Shown here: one piece after another, positions 37,786 through 46,400 of the stretch
How positions within the stretch are numbered: position 1 is the first letter of the stretch
How the letters are laid out: every line of letters begins with the position of its first letter
Program-made: the position numbers and the translations under genes
The notes under the pieces: model-generated
What the model was told of the DNA's origin: nothing
Database searches by the model: none
Seen by the model: only the letters and a program-made list of their open reading frames with translations
Assembly: GCF_000317205.1 (NCBI RefSeq)
Contig: NZ_AJLK01000086.1
Span: 40,869-104,868, forward strand
Origin: Fischerella muscicola PCC 7414
GTDB lineage: Bacteria > Cyanobacteriota > Cyanobacteriia > Cyanobacteriales > Nostocaceae
Reading direction: 5' to 3'
DNA: 64,000 bases

Positions 37786-39873
37786 TCAGGGTGATGCCAG
37801 ACTGTTGCGACTCACCTCAATCACTTCTGTATACTCAAATTCATTGGGGCTTTGTTTAACAAGAGGATATTTTTCTCCTCCTAACTCTATATAATCTTGT
37901 TCGCAATCAGGTTTAGAAGAATAGTAAACCAAGATATATTCTCTACCAATTCTCTCGGCTATTTCTGCTTCTACCTCACCTCGCCATTGGGTTTTAGTTA
38001 CTAACACAACTAATTGATTTGCTAATTTAGGAATTATCTTCGCAATCTGGCGGCGATTAATCACATCCAAACTACCAAAAGGTGAATCCATCACTATCGG
38101 TAAGGTGCTAGTATCTGGAACCATTAACATTTTTCTTTGACTCCACTCCCTTACCCTGTCGATAATTCCGCCAATAAAAGATAAACTGAGAATTTGATTT
38201 TCGCCAGTGGAAGCAGCGACTGGTGCTTCTGTACCTGCTGTCTTTTCCACTAGCATCAGTTCGTATTTGTCGCTGATTTTAGGAATGTAAGGCGTAAATG
38301 AGATTTCGCTGAATATTTCTTGGACTCGCTTTTCGAGTTGCAAGCGAAATTGTTGTTCTTGTCGTGCTTTGACTAAATTTAATCTATCAATTGCATCTTG
38401 GGTAGCAGCAATCCGGCGCTGTGCTAGGGCTTGACGTTCTTCGTTAAATTTTTGTCTAGTAATTTGTTTGCTTAAGCTTTCAATTTCGGTTTTGTAGTTG
38501 GCTATTTGCTGTTGATTTGCACCTTGCTCTAAGGTTAAGTCAGTAATTTTTTCTTCTATCTCATCCAAGCGTTTTTGTAAGTTGCGAATTTCTTCACTGG
38601 GGTCTTTTCGCAACCTTTCTTGGATGTTATCTAAATCTGCTTCAATTTGAGATATGCTTTGTCGTAGCTGATTAATTCCTGCTTGTTCTCGATCAACTTC
38701 TTCCCAAAATCCTGTTGCTTGTTTATCAATTTCATCAACTTGAGCATTCATCCGAATAGCAGTTTCTTCTACTATTGATGAGCCTGCTTTTTCTAACAAG
38801 CTTTTAATATTTGTGTGTGAATGGGTTCCTTCATGTAAGGGAGTACCACAAATGCAACGTTGAGAATCAAGTAAATTATGTATAAATTCCCGCGAGATTC
38901 CAGAGGTTAATTCACCTCGTTGCTTTAAATCTTCAATGATGTCTCGAAATTGAACTGTAGTTTCTGAAAGAAAGACTGTATAACCACATGTAGAAATCTT
39001 TTTTTTCAGTGCATTCCACTTTTTTTTTAGTTCTTCTTGATTTAAAGATTTTTGTGATTCTAAGTCCTGTCGTCTTTCTTGCAATTCTTTAGCAGCACTG
39101 AGTTCTCGTAAACGATTATTAGTTTCTTTTTTAATAGTTTGTTGATATTCTAATTCTTGCTTAATCTCTGTTTGCCGTTTGTTAATTCGCTCAATTTCTT
39201 GCTCAATTTTGGCTTGTTGTTTGAGAAGCTGTTTAGTTTCGGAATCACCAATAATTTTTAACTCATTTTCTAGCGTTTTTTTAGCTTCGCTCAAATGTTT
39301 AATAGAGCGATTAATTACCTCAACTCCCAGTAGAATTTTTGTAGCTTCGGCAATTTCAGCCTTTTTATCAGAACGGACAATATGTTCTATACGCTCTCCA
39401 TCAAAGAAGAAATATTGATGTAAGCTGCTAGGTAATATTTGATTAATAATATCTTCTAAGTTTTGATTGGGTGGGACAAAATACCAAGAACCATCATCTC
39501 TGCCTACCCACATACTCAATTCTGTTTTACCGGGTTCCAAGTCACTTTCATTTTTGTAAACCCGGCAAGCACGTTTAATGCGGTAGCGTTTATTATCATG
39601 CTCCCAGACAATTTCTACCCAACATTCTACAGGTTGTCCAATTTTTACTTCAGCGATCGCACGCTTATTTACTAACTGTTCTACTGAGGCAAAAGCAGCA
39701 CTAAATTTCTCATACAATACCCAAGTAAACGCGTTCAAAAAATTAGTTTTACCTGCGCCGTTATTACCATGAATTACTGTCGTGTTGCGAATATCTCCAT
39801 GAGCAAATATGATTTCTGGGGTTTTTCCATAGAAGGAGCGAAAGTTACACAGCTTAATGGAAATGAGCTTCAT
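37786..39873 (-). CDS. DndD-like SMC-type ATPase
   Basis: 695 residues, ATG at 39873, overlapping the stop codon of the preceding 57-residue gene (ATGA). It starts MKLISIKLCNFRSFYGKTPE, has Walker A GNNGAGKT (36-43), a long central coiled coil at about 180-560 broken by a CICG motif (about 338) that might be a zinc-hook remnant, and a C-terminal ATP-binding half with STGENQILSLSFIGGI and LPIVMDSPFGSLD (Walker B). YFFFDGERIEHI is typical of DndD. Dnd proteins act in DNA phosphorothioation; DndD is an ATPase proposed to alter DNA structure. Other SMC/RecF-like ATPases are possible alternatives, but the neighbouring SF2 helicase of the Dnd restriction type supports DndD. No DndB, C or E in the window. 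Confidence 0.8.
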   Translation of the reverse strand: MKLISIKLCNFRSFYGKTPEIIFAHGDIRNTTVIHGNNGAGKTNFLNAFTWVLYEKFSAAFASVEQLVNKRAIAEVKIGQPVECWVEIVWEHDNKRYRIKRACRVYKNESDLEPGKTELSMWVGRDDGSWYFVPPNQNLEDIINQILPSSLHQYFFFDGERIEHIVRSDKKAEIAEATKILLGVEVINRSIKHLSEAKKTLENELKIIGDSETKQLLKQQAKIEQEIERINKRQTEIKQELEYQQTIKKETNNRLRELSAAKELQERRQDLESQKSLNQEELKKKWNALKKKISTCGYTVFLSETTVQFRDIIEDLKQRGELTSGISREFIHNLLDSQRCICGTPLHEGTHSHTNIKSLLEKAGSSIVEETAIRMNAQVDEIDKQATGFWEEVDREQAGINQLRQSISQIEADLDNIQERLRKDPSEEIRNLQKRLDEIEEKITDLTLEQGANQQQIANYKTEIESLSKQITRQKFNEERQALAQRRIAATQDAIDRLNLVKARQEQQFRLQLEKRVQEIFSEISFTPYIPKISDKYELMLVEKTAGTEAPVAASTGENQILSLSFIGGIIDRVREWSQRKMLMVPDTSTLPIVMDSPFGSLDVINRRQIAKIIPKLANQLVVLVTKTQWRGEVEAEIAERIGREYILVYYSSKPDCEQDYIELGGEKYPLVKQSPNEFEYTEVIEVSRNSLASP

Positions 39874-40043
39874 CGCACAGCATCCTTCACAATCCTTAAA
39901 ATATCATCATTGATATGGCTGTTACTTTTTTTATCTAACCTGCTTTTTTCTAATTGCCATACTTGTTCGATGATTTGCCGTACTTCTGGAGGAGCAGTTA
40001 CTATTGGTTCTTGAACATCATCTATGTTGGGCTGATGATTCAT
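39870..40043 (-). CDS. 57-residue small protein in Dnd-like module
   Basis: 57 residues, ATG at 40043, not reported by longer-ORF searches because of its length. It reads MNHQPNIDDVQEPIVTAPPE, then VRQIIEQVWQLEKSRLDKKS and HINDDILRIVKDAVR, and its TGA overlaps the ATG of the DndD-like gene by ATGA, typical translational coupling. An acidic-then-basic pattern and amphipathic helices (VRQIIEQVWQLEKSR; DILRIVKDAV) suggest a small binding partner. I recall a family called DNA modification system-associated small protein in such loci; match is a suspicion only. Confidence 0.7.
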   Translation of the reverse strand: MNHQPNIDDVQEPIVTAPPEVRQIIEQVWQLEKSRLDKKSNSHINDDILRIVKDAVR

Positions 40044-40314
40044 TACTTGCTTATTTAGATAACAATGTAATTTTTTATATTTTAATCACGGATAAGATTG
40101 CGATCGCATCCGTAGAGGTACTGTCTCTTTTACATCATTGTTAGTGGTTGTTGGTTCGTAGTTAGTAGTTAGTAGTTGCTTGGTTATTTACTACTCCTCA
40201 CACCCCACCCTTACCTTAAGCCGCGCAGGGCGCGTCTACACACTCCCACCTCCCTACCTCCCCATCACCCCATCACCCTATCACCCCATCTCCCCTGTCT
40301 CCCCATCTCTTCCT
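40044..40314. other. Gap with TTAGTAG repeats and a C-rich tract
   Basis: 271 bases between the helicase gene and the small gene. It contains TTAGTGGTTGTTGG/TAGTTAGTAG repeats (40140-40180) and a C-rich tandem tract CCCCATCACCCCATCACC (40250-40312), the complement of the GGGGTGAT repeat class. A separate promoter for the small gene and dndD-like gene is likely here, around 40060-40130. Confidence 0.45.
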
Positions 40315-41829
40315 TCAAACATCCAACAACCCATATCGCTTTTGCAAATCAAGCAACTTTATTCTTGCTTCACCAGCATTGTCTGCTAAATCAGCAAATT
40401 CTACAAAGCGTCGCAATTCTTTTCTTAACAAATTGCGTTCCACTTCTAAAGTTTTTCTGTCTAAATCTGGTGGTAAAACAATCATGTCAAAAATTGTCGC
40501 CCTTTCTTTGCCTGGATGAGGACGCAAAACTCGCCCACGTCTCTGGATAAATTGCCGAGGATTACCAGAACTTGCCAAAATTACAGCTGTTTGAATTGCA
40601 GGGATATCTACACCTTCGTCTAAACAGCGAATTGCTACTAAACCTTGTAATTCACCATTTTCAAATTGGCGGCGTAAAATCTCTCTTTCTTCTAAAGAAG
40701 TCTGGGCAGTGTAGGTACTAATTCTGTAACCTAAGTCTACTCCTAATATTTTGGCAACTTCTTTAAGTTGGTGTAAATTAGAACGCTGTCCTACTTCTTG
40801 GGAACCATCAGCACAATAAAAAAGCGTGTGACTTGTTTCGCGACGAGTTGCCATTAATTCACGCAACGCTTTTAGTTTATTTGCTGCTGCACCAATTAAC
40901 CTAGCTCTTTGCATCAATAATGGTTTTAAATCTTCAATATCTTCTAAATAATTTGATTCTCCAATTTCTTTTTCTTTGTATAGTAAAGCCTTGCCAATTT
41001 TTTGGGTAATTTTTGCATATGCATGGCTTTCTGCTTCAGTTAATTCAACTAAAATAGGATAATAAAGATAATGTACTAAAGCACCTTGATGAATAGCATC
41101 TTTTAAAGTAAACTCTGGTTGGAGAACCGAACCAAAATAATTAAAAATAGATTGAGTCCCAGTTTCGTCAAAATATCTTTCTGGTGTTGCAGATAAAGCT
41201 AAGCGCAAACCTACATGACGTGGCAAACTTTCTTCCAATTTGGGCGCGCCTAAATTATGGGCTTCATCACCAATAATGAAAGTTTTTTCGGGAAAATATT
41301 TCAGTTGAGATTGGAAACCTTCACTAATTAAGGTGGAGTTGGTGGTAATTACTGTGATGAATGGTTGTGAACCAGAATGTACGTTGTAGAGTTGACTAGA
41401 CAGTTGACTCTGCCAACTGCGTAAATTCTCAAAAGCCAAAATGGGTTGCAAATTAAATTTTTCACATTCTCGTGCCCATTGAGTGACAAGATGACGGTAA
41501 GGACACACTACCAATAATGCTTGTAAGTGAATTTGTTTATATAACTCGCAAGCAACAGCAAGTGCAGTAATTGTTTTACCACTACCCGTTGCCATTTTGA
41601 GTGTACCTCTGCCGTTGTTGGCAAACCAGTTATTGATGGCTTGACGTTGATATTGCCGCAATTGCAAAGATACTGGCATTTGCGGACATCCTGGTAATGG
41701 TAGCTGAGTTTGATAATTACCCTTACTTTCACCAGCAAATGGTAATTTCAGGCGATAGTTTCCCGAAGGTTTACTAAGTGTGGTTGGAAAAGTGGGTATT
41801 GGGCGGACTTTTTGCTGCGTCAGATACAT
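40315..41829 (-). CDS. SF2 helicase, Dnd restriction type
   Basis: 504 residues, ATG at 41829. A RAD25/XPB-like DEAD/DEAH helicase: RQYQRQAINNWF (Q region), Walker A MATGSGKTITAL, Walker B IIGDEAHNLG, SATPER, and motif V/VI RCLDEGVDIPAI and RQFIQRRGRVLRP. An 80-residue proline-rich N-terminal extension precedes the helicase. I believe it matches a cyanobacterial family described as DNA phosphorothioation system restriction enzyme, which would cleave or restrict DNA that lacks (or carries) phosphorothioate. It sits 271 bases upstream of the small gene and the DndD-like ATPase on the same strand, and downstream of lexA. ATPase activity looks intact; there is no evident nuclease domain. A general helicase is the alternative. 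Confidence 0.8.
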   Translation of the reverse strand: MYLTQQKVRPIPTFPTTLSKPSGNYRLKLPFAGESKGNYQTQLPLPGCPQMPVSLQLRQYQRQAINNWFANNGRGTLKMATGSGKTITALAVACELYKQIHLQALLVVCPYRHLVTQWARECEKFNLQPILAFENLRSWQSQLSSQLYNVHSGSQPFITVITTNSTLISEGFQSQLKYFPEKTFIIGDEAHNLGAPKLEESLPRHVGLRLALSATPERYFDETGTQSIFNYFGSVLQPEFTLKDAIHQGALVHYLYYPILVELTEAESHAYAKITQKIGKALLYKEKEIGESNYLEDIEDLKPLLMQRARLIGAAANKLKALRELMATRRETSHTLFYCADGSQEVGQRSNLHQLKEVAKILGVDLGYRISTYTAQTSLEEREILRRQFENGELQGLVAIRCLDEGVDIPAIQTAVILASSGNPRQFIQRRGRVLRPHPGKERATIFDMIVLPPDLDRKTLEVERNLLRKELRRFVEFADLADNAGEARIKLLDLQKRYGLLDV

Positions 41830-41859
41830 TGATGGAGGATCGGGGGTTGGGGATTAGGA

Positions 41860-41908
41860 GGTGGGGTGGTGGGGTGGTGGGGTGGTGGGGTGGTGGGGTG
41901 ATGGGGTG
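41860..41908. repeat. G-rich tandem repeat (GGTGGGGT)n
   Basis: Six near-identical units of GGTGGGGT, then GATGGGGTGAAATCTTTCTC. The GAAATCTTTCTCCC tail recurs inside the SF1-like gene at about 44936-44950. Confidence 0.8.
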
Positions 41909-41953
41909 AAATCTTTCTCCCAATCTCCCCACCATCAAGTTTTCCCTTTCCCC

Positions 41954-42559
41954 TTAACTGTAAATACGCCAGATACCAACAAGGGAACCTTGTACTTGTA
42001 CCTGCACGGCTGGTACTTCGATAGGGTTGTATTTAGGATTGGCGGGTTTGAGAATAACGCAATCGCCGTTTCTGTAAAATCGTTTTAATGTCGTACCGTA
42101 TCCGTCCACTCTAGCAGCGATAATTGTGCCATTTTTGAGTTGATCTGGTTCTGGTACTGGACGCAAAAAAACCAAATCTCCATCCACGATTGAATCTTCT
42201 ATCATGCTGTCGCCTGCTACCCGCAAAGCATAGGTTTGGGGTGGTACAGGCATATTGGAAAAGTCGAAATGTTCGACAGCATCGGTGAAGGGTTCTATTA
42301 AACCACCAGCAGCAATTGTGCCTAAAATCGGTACACCTTGCTTTAATGGATGCAAAATTCTAATTGTTCTTGCTTTACCTTCACTCCATTCAATGTATCC
42401 TTTGGCGCGCAGATGTTCTAAACGACTTTGAATTGGTGCTGGCGATTTTAAATTCATCGCTTCCATCATCTGTCGAATAGAAGGAGAATGCTGGTGTTCT
42501 CGGATAAATTCTGCTAACCAATCGTAAAGTTCTCGTTGCGCTTCCGTTAGTCTTTCCAT
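41954..42559 (-). CDS. lexA: LexA repressor
   Basis: 201 residues, ATG at 42559. N-terminal winged helix (MERLTEAQRELYDWLAEFIR, SPSIRQMMEAMNLKSPAPIQ) and C-terminal S24 autoprotease. The self-cleavage site Ala84-Gly85 (TIAAGGLIEP) and the catalytic pair Ser118 (AGDSMIED) and Lys159 (GTTLKRF) are present, so the protein should be RecA-cleavable, unlike the Synechocystis LexA that lacks them. A LexA-box-like sequence lies about 34-47 bases upstream of the start. Cyanobacterial LexA can regulate carbon and redox genes as well as SOS genes. The Dnd-like helicase gene follows on the same strand. Confidence 0.95.
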   Translation of the reverse strand: MERLTEAQRELYDWLAEFIREHQHSPSIRQMMEAMNLKSPAPIQSRLEHLRAKGYIEWSEGKARTIRILHPLKQGVPILGTIAAGGLIEPFTDAVEHFDFSNMPVPPQTYALRVAGDSMIEDSIVDGDLVFLRPVPEPDQLKNGTIIAARVDGYGTTLKRFYRNGDCVILKPANPKYNPIEVPAVQVQVQGSLVGIWRIYS

Positions 42560-42592
42560 AAATTTGTAGGGAGGTAAAAATAAATGTTCCTT

Positions 42593-42606
42593 AGAACATT
42601 AGTACT
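42593..42606 (-). promoter_or_regulatory. LexA box in front of lexA
   Basis: On the minus strand AGTACTAATGTTCT fits the cyanobacterial LexA box RGTACNNNDGTWCB that I recall from Anabaena. It overlaps a possible -10 region (upstream TTGTGA, about 17 bases away), placing repression directly on lexA. Confidence 0.7.
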
Positions 42607-42720
42607 ACAAAAAACCCCCCTATGTCACAATTATGAATTATTAATTATGAATTATGAAATTAGGAGACAGTATTTTTACTCAAAATTTATTATTTAGTAT
42701 TCATAATTCATCATTTATTC

Positions 42721-43641
42721 TTACTTTGCTCCTAAAATACTCGCAAGCAAAGCTTTTTGCACGTGCATACGATTTTCGGCTTGATCCCACACTCTTGATT
42801 GTGAACCTTCAATCACTGCATTAGTAATTTCTTCACCACGATGGGCTGGTAAACAGTGTAAAACGATCGCTTGTGGGTCGGCAAGGCTCAATAGCTGCTC
42901 GTTAATTTGGTAGGGTTGAAAAATGGGCAGACGGTCATCTGCTTCTGATTCTTGACCCATACTTGCCCAAACATCGGTGTAAAGTACATGGGCTCCTTTG
43001 GTTGCTGTTTCAGGATCGTTGGAGAGGATTACTTGAGTTTTATTATTAGCGATCGCTCGTGCTTTTTCAATAATTGTTGCATTTGGTTCAAATCCACTAG
43101 GTGTGGCAACTCTCACATTCATCCCTACCAAAGCACAACCTAGCATTAAAGAATTGGCGACATTATTACCGTCACCGACATAAGTCAAGGTTAGCCCAGA
43201 TAAAGTGCCAAAACACTCTTGAATTGTTAATAAATCTGCTAAAACCTGACATGGATGTTCCAAATCAGTCAAAGCATTAATAACAGGAATTTTGGCATAA
43301 TGGGCGAAAATATCTAATTCCTGCTGTGCAAAAGTGCGAATTGCTAAAATATCCAAATATCTATCCAAAACCCTAGCAGTATCTTGCACAGGTTCACCGC
43401 GACTCACTTGCGTCACATTTGGATTTAAATCTATTACCTGTCCACCCAATTGATACATCGCCATGGAAAAACTTACCCGTGTGCGAGTAGAAGCTTTGGA
43501 AAATAACAGTCCCAAAACTTTATTACATCGTAAATTTAACTGTTGAGATTTCAAATGGATTGCCATTTGCAGGAGTTCTTGAACCTCCTGGGAAGTGAGG
43601 TCTGCCAGACTTAATAAATCTCGTCCGCTCAACAATGCCAT
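42721..43641 (-). CDS. argF: Ornithine carbamoyltransferase
   Basis: 306 residues, ATG at 43641. It makes citrulline from ornithine and carbamoyl phosphate in arginine synthesis. Carbamoyl-phosphate site FSKASTRTRVSF (about 48-59), HPCQVLADL in the middle, and ornithine loop HCLPAHRGEEIT near the C-terminus are intact. The length is typical. It stands between lexA and the tRNA-Thr gene, head to head with the latter; no operon partner. Confidence 0.96.
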   Translation of the reverse strand: MALLSGRDLLSLADLTSQEVQELLQMAIHLKSQQLNLRCNKVLGLLFSKASTRTRVSFSMAMYQLGGQVIDLNPNVTQVSRGEPVQDTARVLDRYLDILAIRTFAQQELDIFAHYAKIPVINALTDLEHPCQVLADLLTIQECFGTLSGLTLTYVGDGNNVANSLMLGCALVGMNVRVATPSGFEPNATIIEKARAIANNKTQVILSNDPETATKGAHVLYTDVWASMGQESEADDRLPIFQPYQINEQLLSLADPQAIVLHCLPAHRGEEITNAVIEGSQSRVWDQAENRMHVQKALLASILGAK

Positions 43642-43967
43642 GCTTCTCGTTTGTAAAGAAAAACTACATATTTCCGGTTCTGCACACTGCCGTGCAAGAA
43701 GTAGCGCTCTAAAACTCTACCAAATATTTCTCTATCTAACCTAGTAGTCTGAGGCGGCTGTGATGGTTAGATTTGTTTATCAATTTCATCATTGAAAAGC
43801 ACCACTATTTTCGGAAAATTTCATCGTTCTTTGGACATAAACTTGAGTAACCAAGCTAAGTCAATCATCATCCTACCCCCATAAAGTTGATAGTTGACAG
43901 TTAAATAGCTTATGGTATAATCAGAAATTAGTGCAATGCTTGAGGTCAATCACCTCATCCAAGCCAT
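43642..43967. other. Divergent region between argF and tRNA-Thr
   Basis: 326 bases. It includes the tRNA promoter described separately. No argF promoter could be fixed, and no ARG box or riboswitch was noticed. Confidence 0.45.
43894..43921 (+). promoter_or_regulatory. Near-consensus sigma-70 promoter of tRNA-Thr
   Basis: TTGACA (43894-43899), 16 bases, TATAAT (43916-43921). The tRNA begins 47 bases after the -10 box. Both hexamers are perfect consensus, fitting a strong stable-RNA promoter. Confidence 0.75.
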
Positions 43968-44039
43968 GCCAGCATAGCACAGTGGTAGTGCATCCGACTT
44001 GTAATCGGAAGGTCGTCGGTTCAAATCCGACTGCTGGCT
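43968..44039 (+). tRNA. tRNA-Thr (anticodon TGT)
   Basis: A 72-base cloverleaf without encoded CCA. Acceptor GCCAGCA pairs with TGCTGGC; D-arm AGCACAGTGGTAGTGC; anticodon stem TCCGA/TCGGA with loop CTTGTAA and anticodon TGT; T-arm GTCGG TTCAAAT CCGAC; discriminator T. Read ACA codons of threonine. The T-loop TTCAAAT is canonical. Confidence 0.95.
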
Positions 44040-44080
44040 TTAGGAAACATTTTGTGTCACCACTGGCTCAGAAACCACCG

Positions 44081-44120
44081 CTACACAAGCATTTACCAAG
44101 CTACACAAGCATTTACCAAA
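44081..44120. repeat. 20-bp tandem duplication at gene end
   Basis: CTACACAAGCATTTACCAA(G/A) occurs twice in direct succession at 44081-44100 and 44101-44120, differing in the last base. The stop codon of the SF1-like gene falls inside it, so the duplication changes or extends the C-terminus. Confidence 0.85.
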
Positions 44121-46327
44121 GGTAACAACGGGCCTAATTGCTCTTGTCCATTCACAGCTAAATCACTGTGACACAAGTAAACTCTTTGGGACACACGGGA
44201 GAGCAAATCTGCCAAAATCCTACGTAGGCGTTGTTCTTCAGCTAATTGTTCATCTTCTGCTGTCCAAGGTTCACCTAACCTCTCTCGCAGAAACAAAGGC
44301 GCACCAAACAAAGTTGCTGCACCACCCTTGGCCCACAGTGGTGAACTCGCATCTAACCAGAAATGCCAGCGATGAGAACGCCGACTTGATCGATATTGGA
44401 AGATAGTAGCTAAAGTTACAGCCTTAGCTGCTGCTCCCATCGGACGCATGGGGTAAGGGTTAGCAGTGATTGTGCCGCGCTGGAGTAATTGAATAAATTC
44501 GGCTATTGTAGCTTGAGGAGATGATGCGGTGAAGGTGAGAAGCGATGTTTTATTTTTCCCCGCTTCTTCAGCTTGGGGAATCTGCCGCAGTCTCGTATCA
44601 ATTTCCCAATAATGTTGGGCAGTTTCCAGTAATTCCCGCAGTGCTGCCAGTTGATCGTAAGCAAGATTGCTGCCATCCCACAAAAAGCGCTGAATAGCCC
44701 TATCCAACAAAGAAATCGGACTGGGGATTAGACGTAATTCCTGTTGCGATCGCTGTTCCTCTAGCCACTTTAAAATCTCACTGTAGGCTGTAGTCGCTGC
44801 ATAACCAAGTCGATCCCAACGATCAAACGCTGTCACAGGCAATAAATTTGGGTGTTCTGGATGGGGTTGAAAACAGTAATCTGCAATTAAACCAGCACGT
44901 ACCGGATCTATTTTAGGTTGATAGGTTGTTGGGGCGAAATCTTTCTCCCCATCTCCGGTTCTCCTCATCTCCCCATCGCCCCTACTCAACACCACCAACA
45001 TTTCTGCTACAGCATCCCGATCTACCAAACGCCCTAATCCTGGATACACTAAAGCCAAAACAGTAAGTAAAGCCCGGATGACAGGGGAAGCGATGAGAGG
45101 GCGTTGATCATTGAGTGATTCTAGTGCAATACCTTGCTTAGTGAGAATTTCTGTGAGAGTATAGCGAGCGATCGCATCCAAACCGGGGGCAATTACTGCT
45201 ACTTGATCTGGTTCCACTTGCCCTTGTTTAATCGCCTCTACAATCACTTCTGCTGTTTGTCGCAACAATTGAGCGCGGGATGTAGCTTGAATCGATTGCA
45301 CTACTTCCGGTAAGCTCAATAGCGTCATTGGTTCTGTGAGGATTTCTAGCATTGGTGTTGTCAGTCTCTGTGCCAAGCTATTGTGAGGTGAGCCAGTTAA
45401 GGTTTCTTGCTGACAGTATGCTGCTAACTCTTGCATATAATTGGGGTCTGCACCCAAACCTAGACGCACTACCCCATCAGGATTGTAGGTAAACGCTCCT
45501 ACTGCCCCATCATCTAAAAGCAGCTCAAACAAGTGACGCGCCACAGCTGGGTAATCTTGCACATCATCCGCCAATATTCCCTGATAGCGTTGTCTGAGTC
45601 TTTGCTGGTAATTTGGGTCGGTTAACAAGTATTGATTGTAAAGTTCTGTGATGATTCCGTAGGAAAGTAAGCCTCGTTCCAAACACCAGTTACGCCAATC
45701 TAGCAACAAAGACGATAAAAATTCTGGTTCTAAATTCGTGACACTATCTTCTGGTGCTAGGGCTACTGCTAAAACCCTGCCAATATCTTCTACTGGTGTG
45801 CCACTGTAAGCTGCCAATTGTAATAAGTCGAGGATGCGACGTACTAAACGGTACTCATTAGTGCCTGCACGACGCAAAATCTCCTCATCTAACTGCGGAC
45901 GCCAGAGTCTAGTTGCCAATTCCTGTTCGGTTTCTGGACGCAATCTCACAGGAAATTGTGCCTTTAGCTTTAAAGATTGAACCAATAAAGGCCAAAATAA
46001 AATTACTTCATCCTGAAAAAAACCCAAAGGAGTTTTACATCGTACTGGATATTGTCCTCTGCTTGCCGTAACAATTTTATCTGCTAATTCTCGCCGATTA
46101 TCGTCATTAGCAGCCAAAATTAAAACCGTTCCTTCTTTTTGGTAAGGATATAGACGTTTTGGTAAGTGATCGCCACTTTTGACTCTAATTTTTTTAGTAT
46201 AAAATGATTCATGGTAGCAATTTTCATCTTGCATCCAGCGAGCAAACTGTTCTACCAACCGAGCAGTTTTGCCACTGCGACTCATACCAACAATCCAAAC
46301 AGAATGAGAAAACACAACTGTCTTCAT
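44093..46327 (-). CDS. SF1/UvrD-like ATPase, cyanobacterial
   Basis: 744 residues, ATG at 46327. N-terminal WIVGMSRSGKTARLVE is a Walker A, followed by TVLILAANDDNRRELADKI, then ILADDVQDYPAVAR (Walker B like, DDVQD), a GAFTYNPDGVVRLGLG segment, AVIAPGLDAIARYTLTEIL and LARVLA-type motifs. This resembles UvrD/PcrA- or AddB-type helicases without a clear nuclease motif at the end; similar cyanobacterial proteins exist under uninformative names. At about 445-470 (SRGDGEMRRTGDGEKDFAPTT) there is an insertion coded by repeat-like DNA. The end contains a 20-base duplication. A role in DNA repair or recombination is inferred; helicase activity is uncertain because not all motifs are recognisable. Confidence 0.7.
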   Translation of the reverse strand: MKTVVFSHSVWIVGMSRSGKTARLVEQFARWMQDENCYHESFYTKKIRVKSGDHLPKRLYPYQKEGTVLILAANDDNRRELADKIVTASRGQYPVRCKTPLGFFQDEVILFWPLLVQSLKLKAQFPVRLRPETEQELATRLWRPQLDEEILRRAGTNEYRLVRRILDLLQLAAYSGTPVEDIGRVLAVALAPEDSVTNLEPEFLSSLLLDWRNWCLERGLLSYGIITELYNQYLLTDPNYQQRLRQRYQGILADDVQDYPAVARHLFELLLDDGAVGAFTYNPDGVVRLGLGADPNYMQELAAYCQQETLTGSPHNSLAQRLTTPMLEILTEPMTLLSLPEVVQSIQATSRAQLLRQTAEVIVEAIKQGQVEPDQVAVIAPGLDAIARYTLTEILTKQGIALESLNDQRPLIASPVIRALLTVLALVYPGLGRLVDRDAVAEMLVVLSRGDGEMRRTGDGEKDFAPTTYQPKIDPVRAGLIADYCFQPHPEHPNLLPVTAFDRWDRLGYAATTAYSEILKWLEEQRSQQELRLIPSPISLLDRAIQRFLWDGSNLAYDQLAALRELLETAQHYWEIDTRLRQIPQAEEAGKNKTSLLTFTASSPQATIAEFIQLLQRGTITANPYPMRPMGAAAKAVTLATIFQYRSSRRSHRWHFWLDASSPLWAKGGAATLFGAPLFLRERLGEPWTAEDEQLAEEQRLRRILADLLSRVSQRVYLCHSDLAVNGQEQLGPLLPLVNACVAW

Positions 46328-46400
46328 GTGAATTTGTTAAGATACCTCGTACGTTAAATTAAGGTTAAAAACACCAAAACAGGCTGGATGATTGCCTAAG

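Noticed and set aside
43642..44120. Plus-strand 64-codon frame across tRNA-Thr
   Set aside because: Translates the tRNA gene itself.
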